Shown here: piece by piece, positions 37,186 to 50,375 of the stretch | How the letters are laid out: each line of letters begins with the position of its first letter | How positions within the stretch are numbered: position 1 is the first letter of the stretch | From: Sipunculus nudus | Taxonomy: Eukaryota; Annelida; Sipuncula; Golfingiida; Sipunculidae | NCBI GenBank assembly: GCA_026874595.1 | Contig: CM049314.1 | Location: 29,589,729 to 29,653,728 of the forward strand | Length of the DNA: 64,000 nucleotides | Direction: 5' to 3' | Notes under the pieces: generated by a model | What the model saw: the letters and a program-made list of their open reading frames with translations, nothing else | Databases searched by the model: none | Told to the model about the DNA's origin: nothing | Translations under genes and position numbers: made by a program

Positions 37186-37829
37186 TTTTAACAAATTGAA
37201 TAGAAAAAATATATATTGCTTTTGTAAACAGTCCTAGATATTAAGTAAACCTGCCAATCCTTTGACCACAGCAGATACGAATCACATTCTTACCCTTCAC
37301 ACCGAATATATTTATACTTACGTGTTTCTTAAGAATGGGGAAGGCCAGCGAAATAGACCGTATAGAAACACCTTAACAAACACGGATCAAAGCGATGCCA
37401 AACACTCTGGCGAAGACTGACAAGGGAAAAGAGGAAGACACCGATATAAAAAAGTAGGAGCACAATCCTAAACTCTGTTCTAATACATCCGTTCACCTTA
37501 TTCTTACAGGTTTTTTTTCAAATTTATTTCGTATATAACTTAATTTCTCTTTTGGGACACTATGGTCATTTAGAATAATTTAAATTTGTAGGAAATAATA
37601 AATCTCTGTTATAGTGCAGACTTGCTAAGAGAACCGTTAAAAGGATGGCGTCATTTGACCTTGCAATGTTTATATCTGTTATACTGGGTAGACGCACGTG
37701 TGACGTAACAAATGACTCGATCGTTGAAGTGATTACATTGTGAAGTCATCATTTTGGATAGTCATATGCAGTGTAAGATCGTTAGCTTAAGCGGGCCAAG
37801 AAGAAACCGCACTACCTTATATTTTTTTT

Positions 37830-38130
37830 TCTTAAAGGGCCCTATTCCAATATCTGAGGTCTAATAACTGAAGGTAATCCTATGAACCTTTGATGTAAAA
37901 GGCCAGAAACACCAATAGAACCGCTCAAAGACTGGTCCTTTTGATTATAGCCACGTTTTGTAACATGTGGGGGTCCATCAAAATAATCCGAGAGTATTCA
38001 ACAAAGACATCCTGTGGCAAGTGAACCAAACCAGAGTTTGGCAAAGGGCATTTCATAACAAGTGACGTTTAAACTTTAACCAATTACCTTACGTTACAGT
38101 TTTTTTCATTAGTCAACTTTGCTGTGTTTA
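37830..38130 (+). repeat. dispersed non-coding repeat, copy 1
   Basis: Shares in order AAAGGGCCCTATTCCA, TAACATGTGGGGG, AAGACATCCTGTGGCAAGT and GTTACAG-T-run-CATTAGTCAAC with 57,595-57,880. Divergence is high but colinearity over 280 bp is clear. No coding signal. Confidence 0.5.
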
Positions 38131-38429
38131 CAAACAGCCTGTGACAAGCTCATACATTTGACACAGAGGGTTTATAAGAGGGCCCGATTCAAAACATCTA
38201 AGTTACCATAAAAAGAGTGCTAGGTAACCATAGAATGGAGACTGCTGTAGTTCCAATCACGACCATGCAGCAGAATATCTGCAAGTGCTCGCGACCCCTC
38301 AATTTTGAACCCTTCTCACATCAATATGTTTTATTTTGATTTCCAGTAGAAATTGCCTTTTTTGAACTAATAATAAAATGTCGATAAAATTATGATTGAA
38401 GAAATATGAAAGTTGAACAACAAAAAAAA

Positions 38430-39626
38430 CTAGACGCCCATAGGGCGAACGCTTGCCGGAAGGGGAAATGTGGACATGAAGAGGTTAAAGGGACATATAG
38501 TCTTTGAGGTGGAAGTCATCCTATGTTCTTTTGGAAAACAAGAGGTTGTGGCAACAATTGCTAAGAAAAAGGACTGAGATGGCTATGAAAATTTTTGACA
38601 AAGATAATAGGAAAAAAATGATTACGAGGTTTTCAATGACCTTGACCTTCGACCCATTTAAATAATATACGTACGGCTCCAAGAATACGTTCCGATATAC
38701 AAAATATGTAAGTTACAAAGTGATTCCTGCTAAATTATGCCTATAGAATGCTATATGTAAGACACAAGAACTAGCAAGAAGGCAATATCGAGGATGAATG
38801 ACAAACAGACCGACATACTGACAAAATGACACATGAGATAACAGATGCCTAGATAATCTTTTGGAGAAGGCTGAGAGGAACAGAAAGTGCCTTAGTTTAT
38901 GTAGGTGAATTTTATAATATTGGAGATATGGTCAAAAAATGATATATTGTGGTGTTAGTGGTGCAGTTCCCCCTACAGTCCATTTCCAAAAAAAACTGAA
39001 AAGAAAAACGATTTCGAGATATAAATGTAGGACTCAAGATATATAAGTTTCAAGACGATTCTTGAATACCTGTGGCGTCTAGGGTATCAACAAATGGTAT
39101 CTCGAAATATCTGGTTTGACAAGATATTGTGCGAGATATTGCGAGACTTGTAATAAAATCTTGTATTACTAATAGAAATTTAACATATGCAAAAAAAACT
39201 AGACCTCTGTAGCTTTAAAACTGACAAAGTTAGAAATATAAGACCCTTTTTTTCAATGGTCATGATACTTTTTCAAAAAATGCGTCGCCATGGTAACGGA
39301 AGATCTGGGTCATCGACATTATAGAGAAAAGGCCACTGCATGACAAACAAAATGAGGTAGGAATGCAGTTGATGCGACCATTTTTGACCAAGTTATGGGG
39401 AAAATAACGTTTCTTGGTTTTTCGATGGCCTTGACCTTGACCTTTGACATATTTTAACCAAAAACAACAGGGCACCTGGAATTTTGGTTGTCCATCATCT
39501 CCGAAAGTTTCAAGGTGATTGTGGCAAAATTATGGCCAGGGGAGTAAAGGCAAACAAACAGACAGACAAATAGACATACGCAAGTGACCAACATGCTTGC
39601 CGAAATCTTTGATTCTGGCAAGCAAT
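38430..39626 (+). repeat. two tandem copies of an AGGTCA-bearing dispersed repeat
   Basis: Unit 1 (38,430-38,850) and unit 2 (about 38,960-39,626) share a core of a GGTTTTC.ATG.CCTTGACCTT segment followed by a TTTAA.A spacer, and both end in AAACAGACAGAC-like text followed by a TTGCC-containing border. A third relative is at 26,385-26,560 in reverse. The TGACCTTGACCTTTGAC core holds direct AGGTCA nuclear-receptor-type half-sites. Reading frames here have no protein features. Confidence 0.5.
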
Positions 39627-41460
39627 AAAACAGTGAAAACATCACCCGAAGGCATTGATTTCTGCCTGAATACATACTTTTTTAAGCCCAAGGCGTACAG
39701 CTTTAATCTTTACGTAATCATTACTTATAATAATTATTTGCATGCATAATTATATGTACTTGTTCACAATTTCCACATTGGGATGCCACAATAAGAACTG
39801 ACTAAATGTTGATAATAATTTATTATAATAGAATGTGATGCAGCCTTGTAATCCATCATCTATACAAAGTGTGTTTGGACGCCTCGCTGCTGCCGTTAAT
39901 GGCGCACAAACGTACAGGGGCCCGGCGGAACAAATGTGAATTTGATTTGTTACTTGAGATCTTAGGGATTACATTGAATGGCATCAACACAAGAAAAGAT
40001 ATATATAGTCAAACGAACTAACCGGAGATCAGCTTGACAAGCACACACACATACATCATATGAGGTGTTATTGATACGTTGAAGATATGCACTTTTTGCC
40101 TCTGTCAGGAGGGTATGCGTGTGTGTTTTATGTGTGTATGAGTGTGTTCGTTGTTCACAACAGAACCAACGCAATAATGAAAGGAATCCAATTAATTTCC
40201 AAGGCACCTCGGGAATGCGCCAATTTAGAATCGATTATGGTGTGGGTCCGCGGGTAGGGTATGAAGCGGGTCAAGGGTAGCATTTGTGAATATTCACAAA
40301 TGTGCAGTCATATATGCACGACTGAACCTGGGAATATGGGTTAAAAAAGTGAATAAAAACCCTTTTTGGGAATATGGGCAAATAATTAATATAAAGGGGT
40401 TGCAGAGTACCCCATACAAAGGACCGTCCACATTCCTGAGGTGCATATTTCTAATTTATTATTTATTTTTACTTTTATGAATTCTATGACAGCCAATCAG
40501 CAGCTGTATCCAGGAGCTGCATTATGAATGACTTCCGTCATGCATGTCATCAATAGTCTTGAACGGCATCTAAATGGATTATATTAATTCCAAAAATAGA
40601 TTGTTTTCACAATATTTATTTATTTTTATTTTATTTAGCGACTCGCACCATTTTTTATCCCTGCTTTTGAATGTGAAAGATAGGTACAAAGCTTACTGGC
40701 ATACTGGCACCTGTTTCTTTGGGCCAAGGAGTCGCGCCTCCCCCCCCCCCCCCCCCCCCCCCCGTGTATTCTAAAGTCCCCGCCCTCGCTTTTGGTATTT
40801 GGTTTAAGTATTAGTGTTACCTTTGTTACATGGTCGAGAATTCCGCAGGGGTTGGCGAGGCTTCATATCTATTCATCAAAAACATACCTTGAGAATTATC
40901 TCAAAATTATAGTAGATCATAATAATCAAATACATGAACGTTTATGGCCTGGTCAGGTATCGAAATATGCCAAATCATCCTAAAGCTGTATAATTGCTTT
41001 ATCTTGCTAGACCTTTTAAATGATGAAGTAACCACACGCACAATATAATATATATTTTTCTTCATTTGTTCCATTGGTAAAATACCTATTTCCGTGATCA
41101 GTCAAAGACTGAATTGCCAAATGATTTAAAGAATGCTAGAACTTAATCAACTTCAAAGATCTTTAAAAAGACCTTTCCCATCACACTTGCGACACCTGTC
41201 GACGACAATTGACACTAAATTTTCGGATCCTTTATTTCGACAAAAAATGTTTTTTTGTTATATATCAGGTGCTTCATACTTAAAAACAAACCTTGGTTAT
41301 CTTCACTGCTCAGATTCCTCCCCGAGTTTCTGGTTTGTAATTGATTTCATTTGATTTAATCCACCACAGCCCATAAGCTCCGCAATTTAAACCTAATTAT
41401 TATGATGAGCCCCGATAACGCTTCTTCACAGAAGGCCTTCAATCCCCATGGTTACGAGAG
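39627..41460. other. intergenic, no gene seen
   Basis: Contains the second copy of a short repeat (39,958-39,998), GT/CA runs near 40,050-40,150, and a run of about 23 C at 40,741-40,763. No supported gene. Confidence 0.45.
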
Positions 41461-41474
41461 ATGTTCACATGACA

Positions 41475-41525
41475 ATAATGACGTCACCAAAGTCAATGAC
41501 GTAGACGTCGCACGGACTGACATCA
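41475..41525. promoter_or_regulatory. cluster of CRE-like motifs
   Basis: AATGACGTCACC, CAATGACGTAGACGTCG and CTGACATCATC occur within 50 bp; the first is a full TGACGTCA. A GC-richer island in AT-rich DNA. Possible enhancer or promoter element; no gene start identified next to it. Confidence 0.25.
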
Positions 41526-43969
41526 TCAATTGGAATCGCTGTTCTCCATTGTTGAATATATCGCTGTCATTGTGAACTGTCTTGTCATAATTTTGAATAT
41601 TTGTCTCATACATTAAGACATTACTGTTCAGTCTGTAGTCGGAAGAATGGCTCCTGCAACCTATGGCCTAGAACTTGTTATACTGTCTCATTTGTATAAA
41701 AAAAATATCCCGTAAAACATGCTGACATGGATCCTGGTACAGACCACATGAGTTATGTGTTATGTTTGGCAGAGCTCTGCAAAATTATGCAAAATTTTGC
41801 TATAGTCAGATGATTGACTGTTTACAGTGCCAATGTTCACCTGATTGTTTTCTCTTAGTCCAATGCTTATAAGTATTCATTGAATGAATATGCGATTAAG
41901 TTCATATAGAGTTCATGGATAGGTCAATTGGACCCGAACACTGTTGACGACCGTCATGGACAGTGCGCATGCACTTGTAAAAGTCTTTTTGACTTACATA
42001 GATGGTCTCAACAATACACACTGTTTTTTTTACCTGTTATAACGTTGACGTGCCGATGGGGAACCATCGGTCAGTTAAATATCTTATAACGCATTCTTCA
42101 TTATTCATATTAAACTCTTGATTTAAAGGCTTTCTTCTGACATTTGTGTCATGTGTCCGTTTTTACATACCAGTCAGTATAAATTCTTTTCTTTGACTCC
42201 GACTCTATATAACGTTAACATGTCGAATTGTCACAGTTGCTCAAGTTTAACCACACATCACCAAATAAATAAAATTAAATACACGTTCACGTAGCTTCGA
42301 TCAGGATAGTCACGTGACGCATGCAGCTGATCATTGATCCTGCACGTGATTAGAGATAATCTTAAATATATCTCATGACACAATAGTAAGAACCATCGAC
42401 AAGACATTGCCTAATGTGGTGTTTAATGTATAATAAGTTTTATAAGTTTATTATTATCATTATGATTACTATGATTATAATTATGATTATAGTTATTTAT
42501 ATAGTAATTATCCTTATTATTATAATTATTATTATTATTATTATTATTAATTCAGAATGTACACTATTGTAAATAATTTTATAAAGCTATTTTATATCTT
42601 ACATTATATAAGCACGGACTATATTTATTGAAAAATCGGTATTATGGAAAGACCAATTTATTTATTGCCAATAAAATCCTCACAACTTTTGTGCACTTGT
42701 GTGCACTAATTTGCCTGTCAGACACGTTTTGATCGAACACAGCACCTGCTGGAATGATGTAATGTTTGGTCAACAGATGGCGCACGAGGCATGTCACTAA
42801 ATTAGATCTAACATTTCTAACTCTCCGCAGAGAAATTATCAGTATCACTTGCACTCACAGGTAACGTCCAGGGGAATCTGATTTTCTAGAATTTGTAATA
42901 GCTCAGTGGAAGTCGGGGCACAATATATTTTTTTCAGATATTTTTTCTTGGAGGAAACCGCCTCTATTTGTGTAATGCTAGCTTAACTTGGTTCTTTCAT
43001 CTGCAGAATTCCGGTTTCAGACTACGACACAGGGCAGTATTATATGCTTCCTTTATTTTATATCCTTGTGTTAACCAGGCCCTGTGGCTACTCCACCTAT
43101 GGGCCTTGGTGTGTAATCGTCATACCACCGTGCAACCGCACGAAAGGCGAGCACGTTTAGATGAAACACGGCCGTTGGGCATGGCTTGACCACTAGTAAT
43201 GAGGGAGCTTACCCTGAATGGAAGCCTGTGGGGCACCATTTATTTATATACCCATATATCACATGAAAAATGGTCATACTCGCAAGAGGACTTTTTTCTC
43301 ATTTTTTTTTCACATGGAAAGAAAATTTACAATGATGACAGAAATAATACTGACAAGAGGGCACTCAGGGAGCGTATACTTTGGCTACCATCCGCATATA
43401 GTCCCCCCCAAAATTGGGATTTCCCCCCCCCCCCCCAAAAAAAAAAAAAATCATGGTAACTTATGTAGAACTTTTAGAAATATTTCATACAAATCAGACA
43501 CAACATATAAAGAGGGGAGTTCGCATACAGATATGCTCTCAATTATAATCGAATTATTGAAGGCACATAAACATTTGAAATAATGTGTGCATTTTCTCAT
43601 GCTATTCGTTCATTTAAGGTGAATACAAAAGTTTTCCAGCAGAACCATCCTTTCACATGGCAACACTATCACCAAGCTAGTCATTGCAAAAATATCTATA
43701 TCAGATGAAGGGCGTTGGTAAAGTGTCGTGTGCAGTGTGCCTTTAATTGCTAACAAATGGTGCCCCGAGACTGAGTTTTTTAAAGATTCATCTATTTATT
43801 TCATGTCTCTGATAATCTTCTATATATGTAAATTTTGGTGGCGAGGAAAACCCCAAGAGACATTTTAAACGGGGTGTGTGTAGGAGGGGGGGGGGTGTGC
43901 TCCCGTCTCAACTGTAATGTTTATGCTAAATTATCAAGAACGTATGTGCATGTGTAAAAACTATTTAAC
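41526..43969. other. intergenic, no gene seen
   Basis: Includes an ATT/ATG-rich stretch at 42,440-42,550 and a C14-A13 homopolymer pair at 43,423-43,450. ORFs of 70-121 codons at 42,642-43,583 overlap in different frames, and the longest crosses the homopolymers, so I do not call a gene. Confidence 0.45.
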
Positions 43970-44140
43970 GGGCGGAGACTGTATATACGCCTAATATCCA
44001 TAATTAGTTTGAGGGCGCTGTCATCTCCGAAGCGTTCCTCCGGATTCTACTTGTAATATACAGGTCAAATGATCACCATCTTAGCAGATAGATTTCAACC
44101 TTTAGACAATCCTCTGAGTAGGTTCGTTTTGTATTCCCTC
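43970..44140 (+). repeat. dispersed non-coding repeat, copy 1 (partner at 48.3 kb)
   Basis: GAGCGTTCCT-type text at 44,030 (AAGCGTTCCTCCGGATTCTA), then AATATACAG, GATAGA.TTTCA.CCTT and GAGT matches 48,298-48,425 in order and spacing. No frame is conserved. Confidence 0.5.
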
Positions 44141-44355
44141 TCCCTTATCAAAGCCTGACCTCGCAGAAATTTCATATACACTCATGTTGGCTCCAATTTT
44201 GGCTCAGCTTGGGAGGCAGCGGAAACGCTTCAAGGTAGTAGCCTGTAGGTAAAGCGCTGTATAGAGATGGTATATGCCAGTTTTGCTTACAGACTAAAAC
44301 CCGGATGACGAAGTTTCATATATATTAATAGTATTTATCTTATTTTGTTTCTGTG

Positions 44356-44357
<2 letters not shown>

Positions 44358-44429
<72 letters not shown>

Positions 44430-44681
44430 AATAACCAATAGATACTTGAATGACAATTGTAACAATACAATGTATAACATCATAAGAAAACAAAACACAA
44501 GAAGTCAACATTATATTACAAACCCAAAATTATTTCTGTCTTCAGTACCTGTTCCTATTGTATGTCCAAAGTGTCTACGGAAGAGTCCATGAATGCTGAT
44601 TTAACAGACGTAAAACTAAGCTAACGTAGACTACTTAAGAGAGGCATTGGCCTTCTCGGTAGCGACAGTTGATACACTCCC

Positions 44682-44718
<37 letters not shown>

Positions 44719-44734
44719 ATATATATTTATATAT
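44358..44734. repeat. two long (AT)n microsatellites
   Basis: AT runs at 44,358-44,427 (one G interruption) and 44,681-44,734 (TTT interruptions), followed by a GT-rich stretch near 44,762. ORFs of repeated Ile-Tyr here are artefacts of the repeat. Confidence 0.9.
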
Positions 44735-45229
44735 CCCAAACTATGTACATTTTTTATATATGTGTGTGTATGTGTGTGTTTGAATGTTCTGGTGTGTGGG
44801 GGTGTTTATGTGTATTGTCGCGTTTAAGCCAGCAATTCTTAAATAACGCTATGAATGATAAATGGAATGATTTAATGATTGTATAAATCACTCATCAACG
44901 ATTCCTGTCCTCATATGGTTTTAATAGCAAATCCGACATCGCAGAGACCATCACAATATATATATATTGATATAACAAACAACATGTAAAGAGAGATTTA
45001 CCCACAAATTACGTCAATTTGTCTTTTAGCGCACATTGAAAGAGTAAACATATGTATTTAACATTTCTGATACCTAGGAGCAGCGGAAATTTTGGAAGAC
45101 ATGAGTAAACGATTTGAGTCTGATCGAGATATTCATTGCATTTTCCGATGCAACTTCCACTGTCATTCAGATTCTTAATTGTCATGTGAAACTCTCTATT
45201 GCTGAAGGACAAAACCAACGATTGTTTTT

Positions 45230-45560
45230 TGCGGGCGCCCAATTATACACAACGCAAGGGCCGTCTCTTTTGTCGTGAGTCAGCTACTACGTTGTATAAC
45301 TGTTCCGCACGCCGATGCGGCTCTGTTTTATGATCAAAATAAAATGGTTGGCGCCCTGTGGCGCCGTATTAACCACTGAACCGCTCCAGTAAGTCATTTG
45401 ACTGAATGAATTATAACAGAGGGCAGACTGAGTCAGAAGCCGGCGACGTGGTGATGCGCGGGATGAGGCGTGGGACAGCTGAGCGAGGGCTTTTGAACAG
45501 TTAAGGGCCCTCCCCGGGACCGGCCGGACAGTGGATTCTGATCTATCTAGATATGGTGGG
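45230..45560. promoter_or_regulatory. CpG-rich stretch, possible promoter or first exon
   Basis: GC- and CpG-rich DNA (GCGGGCGCCC, GTTGGCGCCCTGTGGCGCC, GCCGGCGACGTGG, CCCCGGGACCGGCCGG) stands out from the AT-rich surroundings. It ends at 45,560 with ATATGGTGGGTAAT, which could be a plus-strand splice donor. No start codon or known motif confirms a gene, and no downstream exon was found before the receptor at 62.3 kb. Confidence 0.3.
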
Positions 45561-46400
45561 TAATATGCTCTTCTCTACTTAAATAAGATTTAACATAGGC
45601 TTTAGTTCCTGTTTCGTAGGGTTTCATTTTTCTACCCATGGATATATTTTAATATGTCGTATACAGTTTTATGTTTTTCTGTTGTACTAACTGCTCATTT
45701 CCATTTCATGTCACTTTTCATTATTATACTCTTGTATGCTGTCTATTTTGTGCGTGTGTGTATGATTATCAATTTTTTTGTACTTTTGTGCATTTTGATA
45801 TTGTAAGCCTGTATGATTATCTATTTTTGGTACTTTTGTGCATTTTGATATGTATGCTATAATTTTTATGTATTTTTCATGTACATTTGTCAGATTTATT
45901 TATTCTCTGTGTGGCTATATGTTTTCCCTTTCATTTCGTGCGTTCTCACGCTATGCTTCCATCGATGTTGGTCGTTTTGTCTGTGTATCTGATTCCTTGT
46001 TTTATTATGCACCCAGAATACGTCTAGAAAAATGTAGAATATAAGATAAAAATATTATATTTTAGATTTTAGGAAATTTTGCAAAAAAAATGTATGCACA
46101 CTGTATATATAATGCTTTTATATTATGCAATTGACTCTCTATCACATCAAAAAAGAAGTTTCATTTTACAAACGTTTACTGACTATGTGTTTAAACCAAC
46201 ATTATATTGACTGAAAGTATAAATGATTATTACTTTCTTTTTTTTTGTCATGTACAGACTGAAATGTTGGGAAAGCCATAGTAAATAAATGACCTATATC
46301 CTTCCCCTAATTAACAAACATAAAGATTTTATTTCACATATGACCTGCACTTTATTTTTTCCGTTCTAATGGGTACGATATGTATGTGTTATAGGTACTT

Positions 46401-46540
46401 GGGCTGTATCAATATACCGATATAGCGATACATATCGATTCTTCACATCAATACGGTTATCGGTACACTATGCATTTTTTATCGTCGTATTGATGAAACA
46501 CAAAAACAGCTCACAAATATAGATACAAGTTTTACAGCCC
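46401..46540. mobile_element. small MITE-like element with GGGCTGTA ends
   Basis: GGGCTGTA at 46,401 and TACAGCCC at 46,533-46,540 are exact inverted 8-mers enclosing 124 bp rich in CGATA/TATCG words (ATACCGATATAGCGATAC, TATCGATTCTTCACATC). Such ATCGAT-rich short elements resemble hAT-type MITEs. No clear target duplication. Confidence 0.4.
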
Positions 46541-48200
46541 TAATCTTAACTATAATATGAGTTATTATAGTGTTTAAGCTGCTTTTTATTTCCTACATTG
46601 ACCTTTCAAGACTGGAATCAAATCGTGTATTGCCGAGGAATGTTTATACAGTTTTCGCTGCTTTCATGACAATGACAGACTGATATTACCGGCGTACTGG
46701 ATCCTTTTTTTTCTTTTATTTACGGTAACAAATTTACAAACGGAGCTGTTAATCAGATATGATACACAATCAAAAATCTTATTGAAACCTCATCTGCCAA
46801 CTTTAATCACTATAGATTACGTCGACCACTGGCTGCCGCCGCAGATATCTTTGACCCTGTGTCAGTATTTATTTGTGACAAATCGACACATATCTACGAT
46901 ATTGATTCACACATACAAATATTATTTATACTTCCCAACCGCTGTTTATACTTTCTTATACTGAGGTTCAGATGAAACATTTGTTTATTAGATCATAGGT
47001 ATATATGCAGTTCACTGATGCACATTCTCTAGAACCAAAAAGTATCTCATGATTAGGCGCATCAACACTTTCATGGTGTATACAAGCTCCTATATATGAT
47101 TACATTTTATATATGCGATAATAAAATAAATTATATTTATAAATGGTGATATTTTATCCTTAATGTAAAAAGGCTAATATCTTTGTCATGGTGTGGGTGT
47201 GTTTCAGCCTTAAGAATTTGAGACGCAATTTCCGTCACTTCATTTCGCATGGTTTGGACAAATGTACCACACAAGAATATTTCTTAAGGTGTTAATTTTG
47301 CTGATATTCTCCAAAATAAAAAAGAAAACTTGTCTTTTATCTGATTATATAAACGACAGCTGCAGATTAATGAAATGTCACTTTTAAACAATGCCACTAT
47401 TTTACGCGGAACCTCAGCAGATAGGTCCATTGCAACTAGAGTGCACTCGGAGACCGCATATCTCCAATCACATTTGATTTTTTTCGAGATTCTTCAAATC
47501 CTTACCAACAAAATCACAGAGCCCATCTCAGTTCACTTTATCCATTTGTCTTTCAGAATATGTTTTAAATAACAAACAATAATTAAAATTGTGTTTTCTT
47601 TCCCGTAACTTCTTTGAACTAATTCGTGGAAAATATTATTAATTTTTGTATAAATTAAAAAAAAATTGGTGATCAATTAAGCATCAGAGAGTAAGGCAGG
47701 AAGATTTGTTGAGAGGTAGTGATTATATTTTTTTTAAACATTTAAGTAGCATATGTAAAATAATTCGACTGACATCCATGTAGACATTTTCAAAAATACT
47801 ATTTAGAATGGTCAATAGAACCAAGGAGGTTTCATATAGATTAATGTTTCTGTATGCGCTTTATTATCAAGACCGGGTATTTAATTGACCAATGTCATAT
47901 AGGTTTTGCTCAATATGGCTGTGTATGGATATCCTTGGTGTTCAGGTAAACGGGGTTCCAAAGTACGTACAATTATTATTGTTTAAATCATGTTCATATG
48001 TGAACTGATGTATTACATAATATGGTGTGTATGCGTATACAGGCATATATGGTATGTTACTTGTTACATAATCGTTTAAACAAATGATTAATAGTTACTC
48101 GACAAAACCGTGTACTTCGTGAGGTGCTATCAGAGATTTGTTATAGTTCTGATAAGTTTTCCCGGAAAACATATCAAATAAAGAACCATCCGAGAAAAAT
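46541..48200. other. intergenic, no gene seen
   Basis: AT-rich without recognisable exons or repeats beyond short homopolymers. Confidence 0.5.
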
Positions 48201-48425
48201 GATAATAATAATAATAATAATAACAATAATAAAAATAACAATAATAAAAATTACAATAATAATTAAAATAATAATAATAATAGAAATAACAGTTTCCGGG
48301 TGAGGGGCGGGGTCATCCTCAGAGCGTTCCTTGATTTCTACTCAGAATATACAGTCTGTCGGGCAACATACTCTCTCCGCTGATAGACTTTCACCTTGAG
48401 ACTGATCTGGGAGTCAGTTTCTGTA
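48201..48425 (+). repeat. (AAT)n tract followed by dispersed repeat copy 2
   Basis: Imperfect AAT/AAC triplets run from 48,201 to 48,286. From 48,298 the sequence matches 43,970-44,140 (CAGAGCGTTCCTTGATTTC, AATATACAG, GATAGACTTTCACCTT). Confidence 0.55.
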
Positions 48426-48726
48426 TGTGGTGCACTTGGCACATATTACACATATGTAAAAAACATAAAGTATTTATCCAGCCAACAGTAAGAAAAGCTG
48501 TTCGTATTAAGAGATAAACAACAAACGACAGACAGACCAGTCGTGGTGCTGGAGCTCACAGATGTGCTGGTGATGGTGCATACACTGTAGGGGTCTTCAT
48601 ATAATGAAGACTCAAAATAAAAAAAAATACATCATTTATTTTAAAATCAAAAACATAAATTACAATAGATGCAAATCGCATAAAAAATATGTTATATAAA
48701 CCACTCATCTGTGGATTTTAAATTTG

Positions 48727-48786
<60 letters not shown>
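48727..48786. repeat. (AT)n microsatellite
   Basis: AT run interrupted once by TTT. Simple sequence in non-coding DNA. Confidence 0.9.
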
Positions 48787-48788
<2 letters not shown>

Positions 48789-49019
48789 GCGTCTATACGA
48801 CACAGTTCAAATAAATATACTAAATCACATTTCAAATGTATTACAGTTTAGTATAAGGTTTAAGAAAATAAGATATTATTATGTTTCCAGTATATGTTAA
48901 ATCAAAACCAGGTTTAGATACGATAATTCATATAGTAAACTCATAAATGGAACCAGAGCCTATAATTTGATTTATTACTTTATTTCACTTGCAATATATA
49001 GATAATGTTCCCCGAATAG

Positions 49020-49131
49020 TGTGTGTGTGTGGGGGGGGGAATGATTACATTGACCAACCATCCCCCCTACCCCCTTGCCAAATATGAGGGGATATATACC
49101 CCCCATCCCCGTTATATATACGCCCCTGAGT
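49020..49131 (-). mobile_element. hAT-like transposon end
   Basis: Read on the minus strand from 49,131: CAGGGGCGTATATATAACGG, then GGGGGGTATATATCCCC. It resembles the segment at 17,694 and the general CAGGGGCG hAT terminus. The opposite end is not found, so only a fragment is claimed. A GT run and nine G lie at its far side. Confidence 0.35.
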
Positions 49132-49886
49132 AGTTTAACCCACAACTGGATTCCAAGTTCCTATGCACAGGGGTAGGAGTTATCCTTTATGTAGTTTTAA
49201 ATTGTTATTAGAACACTATTAGGAATATCTTAGGATAAAAAGAGATACAACTATTCCCCTTCGAGACAGTGGTCGGAATATTGCGTGAAGCATTAAGCTC
49301 GTGATTTCATATCCTGCCTCTGCTGACTAGTAAATTACCCACGCCAGTTTGTTGGTGATTATTCTCCCGTTAATTGACTGGGTTAGACAAGAATGAGAAC
49401 CATTATTTGATCAAATGTCACAGCAACGTTAAAGTAGAAAGACTCAGGGGGGAGCAGTTTGATTAATTGTCTGGTATTATTAGTATCAATACGACTAGGT
49501 TACTCTTCTCTAAGTGTTCTGTACATGCTGTTAGCTTTATTACCAGCCCAGGCTTCCGTTTGGTTATATTATGCTGATAAGAACAGATGTTTGGTTTACT
49601 AACAGCTTAACTAAGTATAAAAGCCAGGATAACAGAACTATAAAAGCGAGCAGATGATATACATTATATATAAGCGCTGTAACATGAGACGTATATGTGT
49701 ATGTTATGGCTCGAGTCATAGTTATAAAAGTCAATACACGGAAGTTACTTGTGTAGTTCAAAATCCAAGCATGAATGCAATAAGGGTCAAGAATGGGGGG
49801 GGGGGGGGGTACCAGACATCCGCGAGTAACACAGGTGTGTTTCGCTAAACTCTGTTACGCTCACCTGTGTTACGCTCGACTGCGCT

Positions 49887-49888
<2 letters not shown>

Positions 49889-49951
<63 letters not shown>
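49889..49951. repeat. (AT)n microsatellite, 60+ bp
   Basis: Uninterrupted AT dinucleotides just after a short segment in which CTGTGTTACGCTC-type words recur (ACAGGTGTGTTTCGCT, CACCTGTGTTACGCTC). Confidence 0.9.
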
Positions 49952-49953
<2 letters not shown>

Positions 49954-50059
49954 ATTTTAAACTGAAGTCTAAATTATCCTTTTAAGAAACAAGGATGTTT
50001 AAGGCTAATATATGTGGCATACGATTTTGACTTTTTACAACAGCCAAGACTCCATGAGA

Positions 50060-50375
50060 CCTCCACAGCACTGTTCCTTTAAAAAGGGGATTTTGTTTTT
50101 GCAAGCCTCTGCGATTGTTCTCCATATTCTCAGGTGCATTCATGAGCTCTACATTTTTGAATATTTCTTGATGACATTATTTGATCAACACCAAAATTTA
50201 TTCATTTCTTCACTGGCCAATTCTCGAAATGCCCTGAAAATTGTAAGAGATTCCGTTCAGGATTGCGTGAGTTATGTTGTGAACAAACAAACACACACAA
50301 ACATACAAACACACGAACGGGAATCAACCAATATCCTCCAGGCGGAAGCAAAAAGGAACAATTATGGGGGACAAT
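50060..50375 (+). repeat. dispersed repeat with CA-rich tail, copy 1 of 3
   Basis: Shares AATGCCCTGAAAATT, GATTCCGTTCAGGATTG, GAGTTATGTTGTGAACAAAC, a CA-rich tail and ACGAACGGGAAT with copies at 56,250-56,560 and 59,650-59,905. The polymorphic CA tail and conserved flanks suggest a short interspersed element. A 121-codon ORF over it is not conserved in the other copies. Confidence 0.55.

Noticed and set aside
43199-43583. 121-codon plus-strand ORF
   Set aside because: It crosses poly-C and poly-A runs and overlaps another frame; no protein character.
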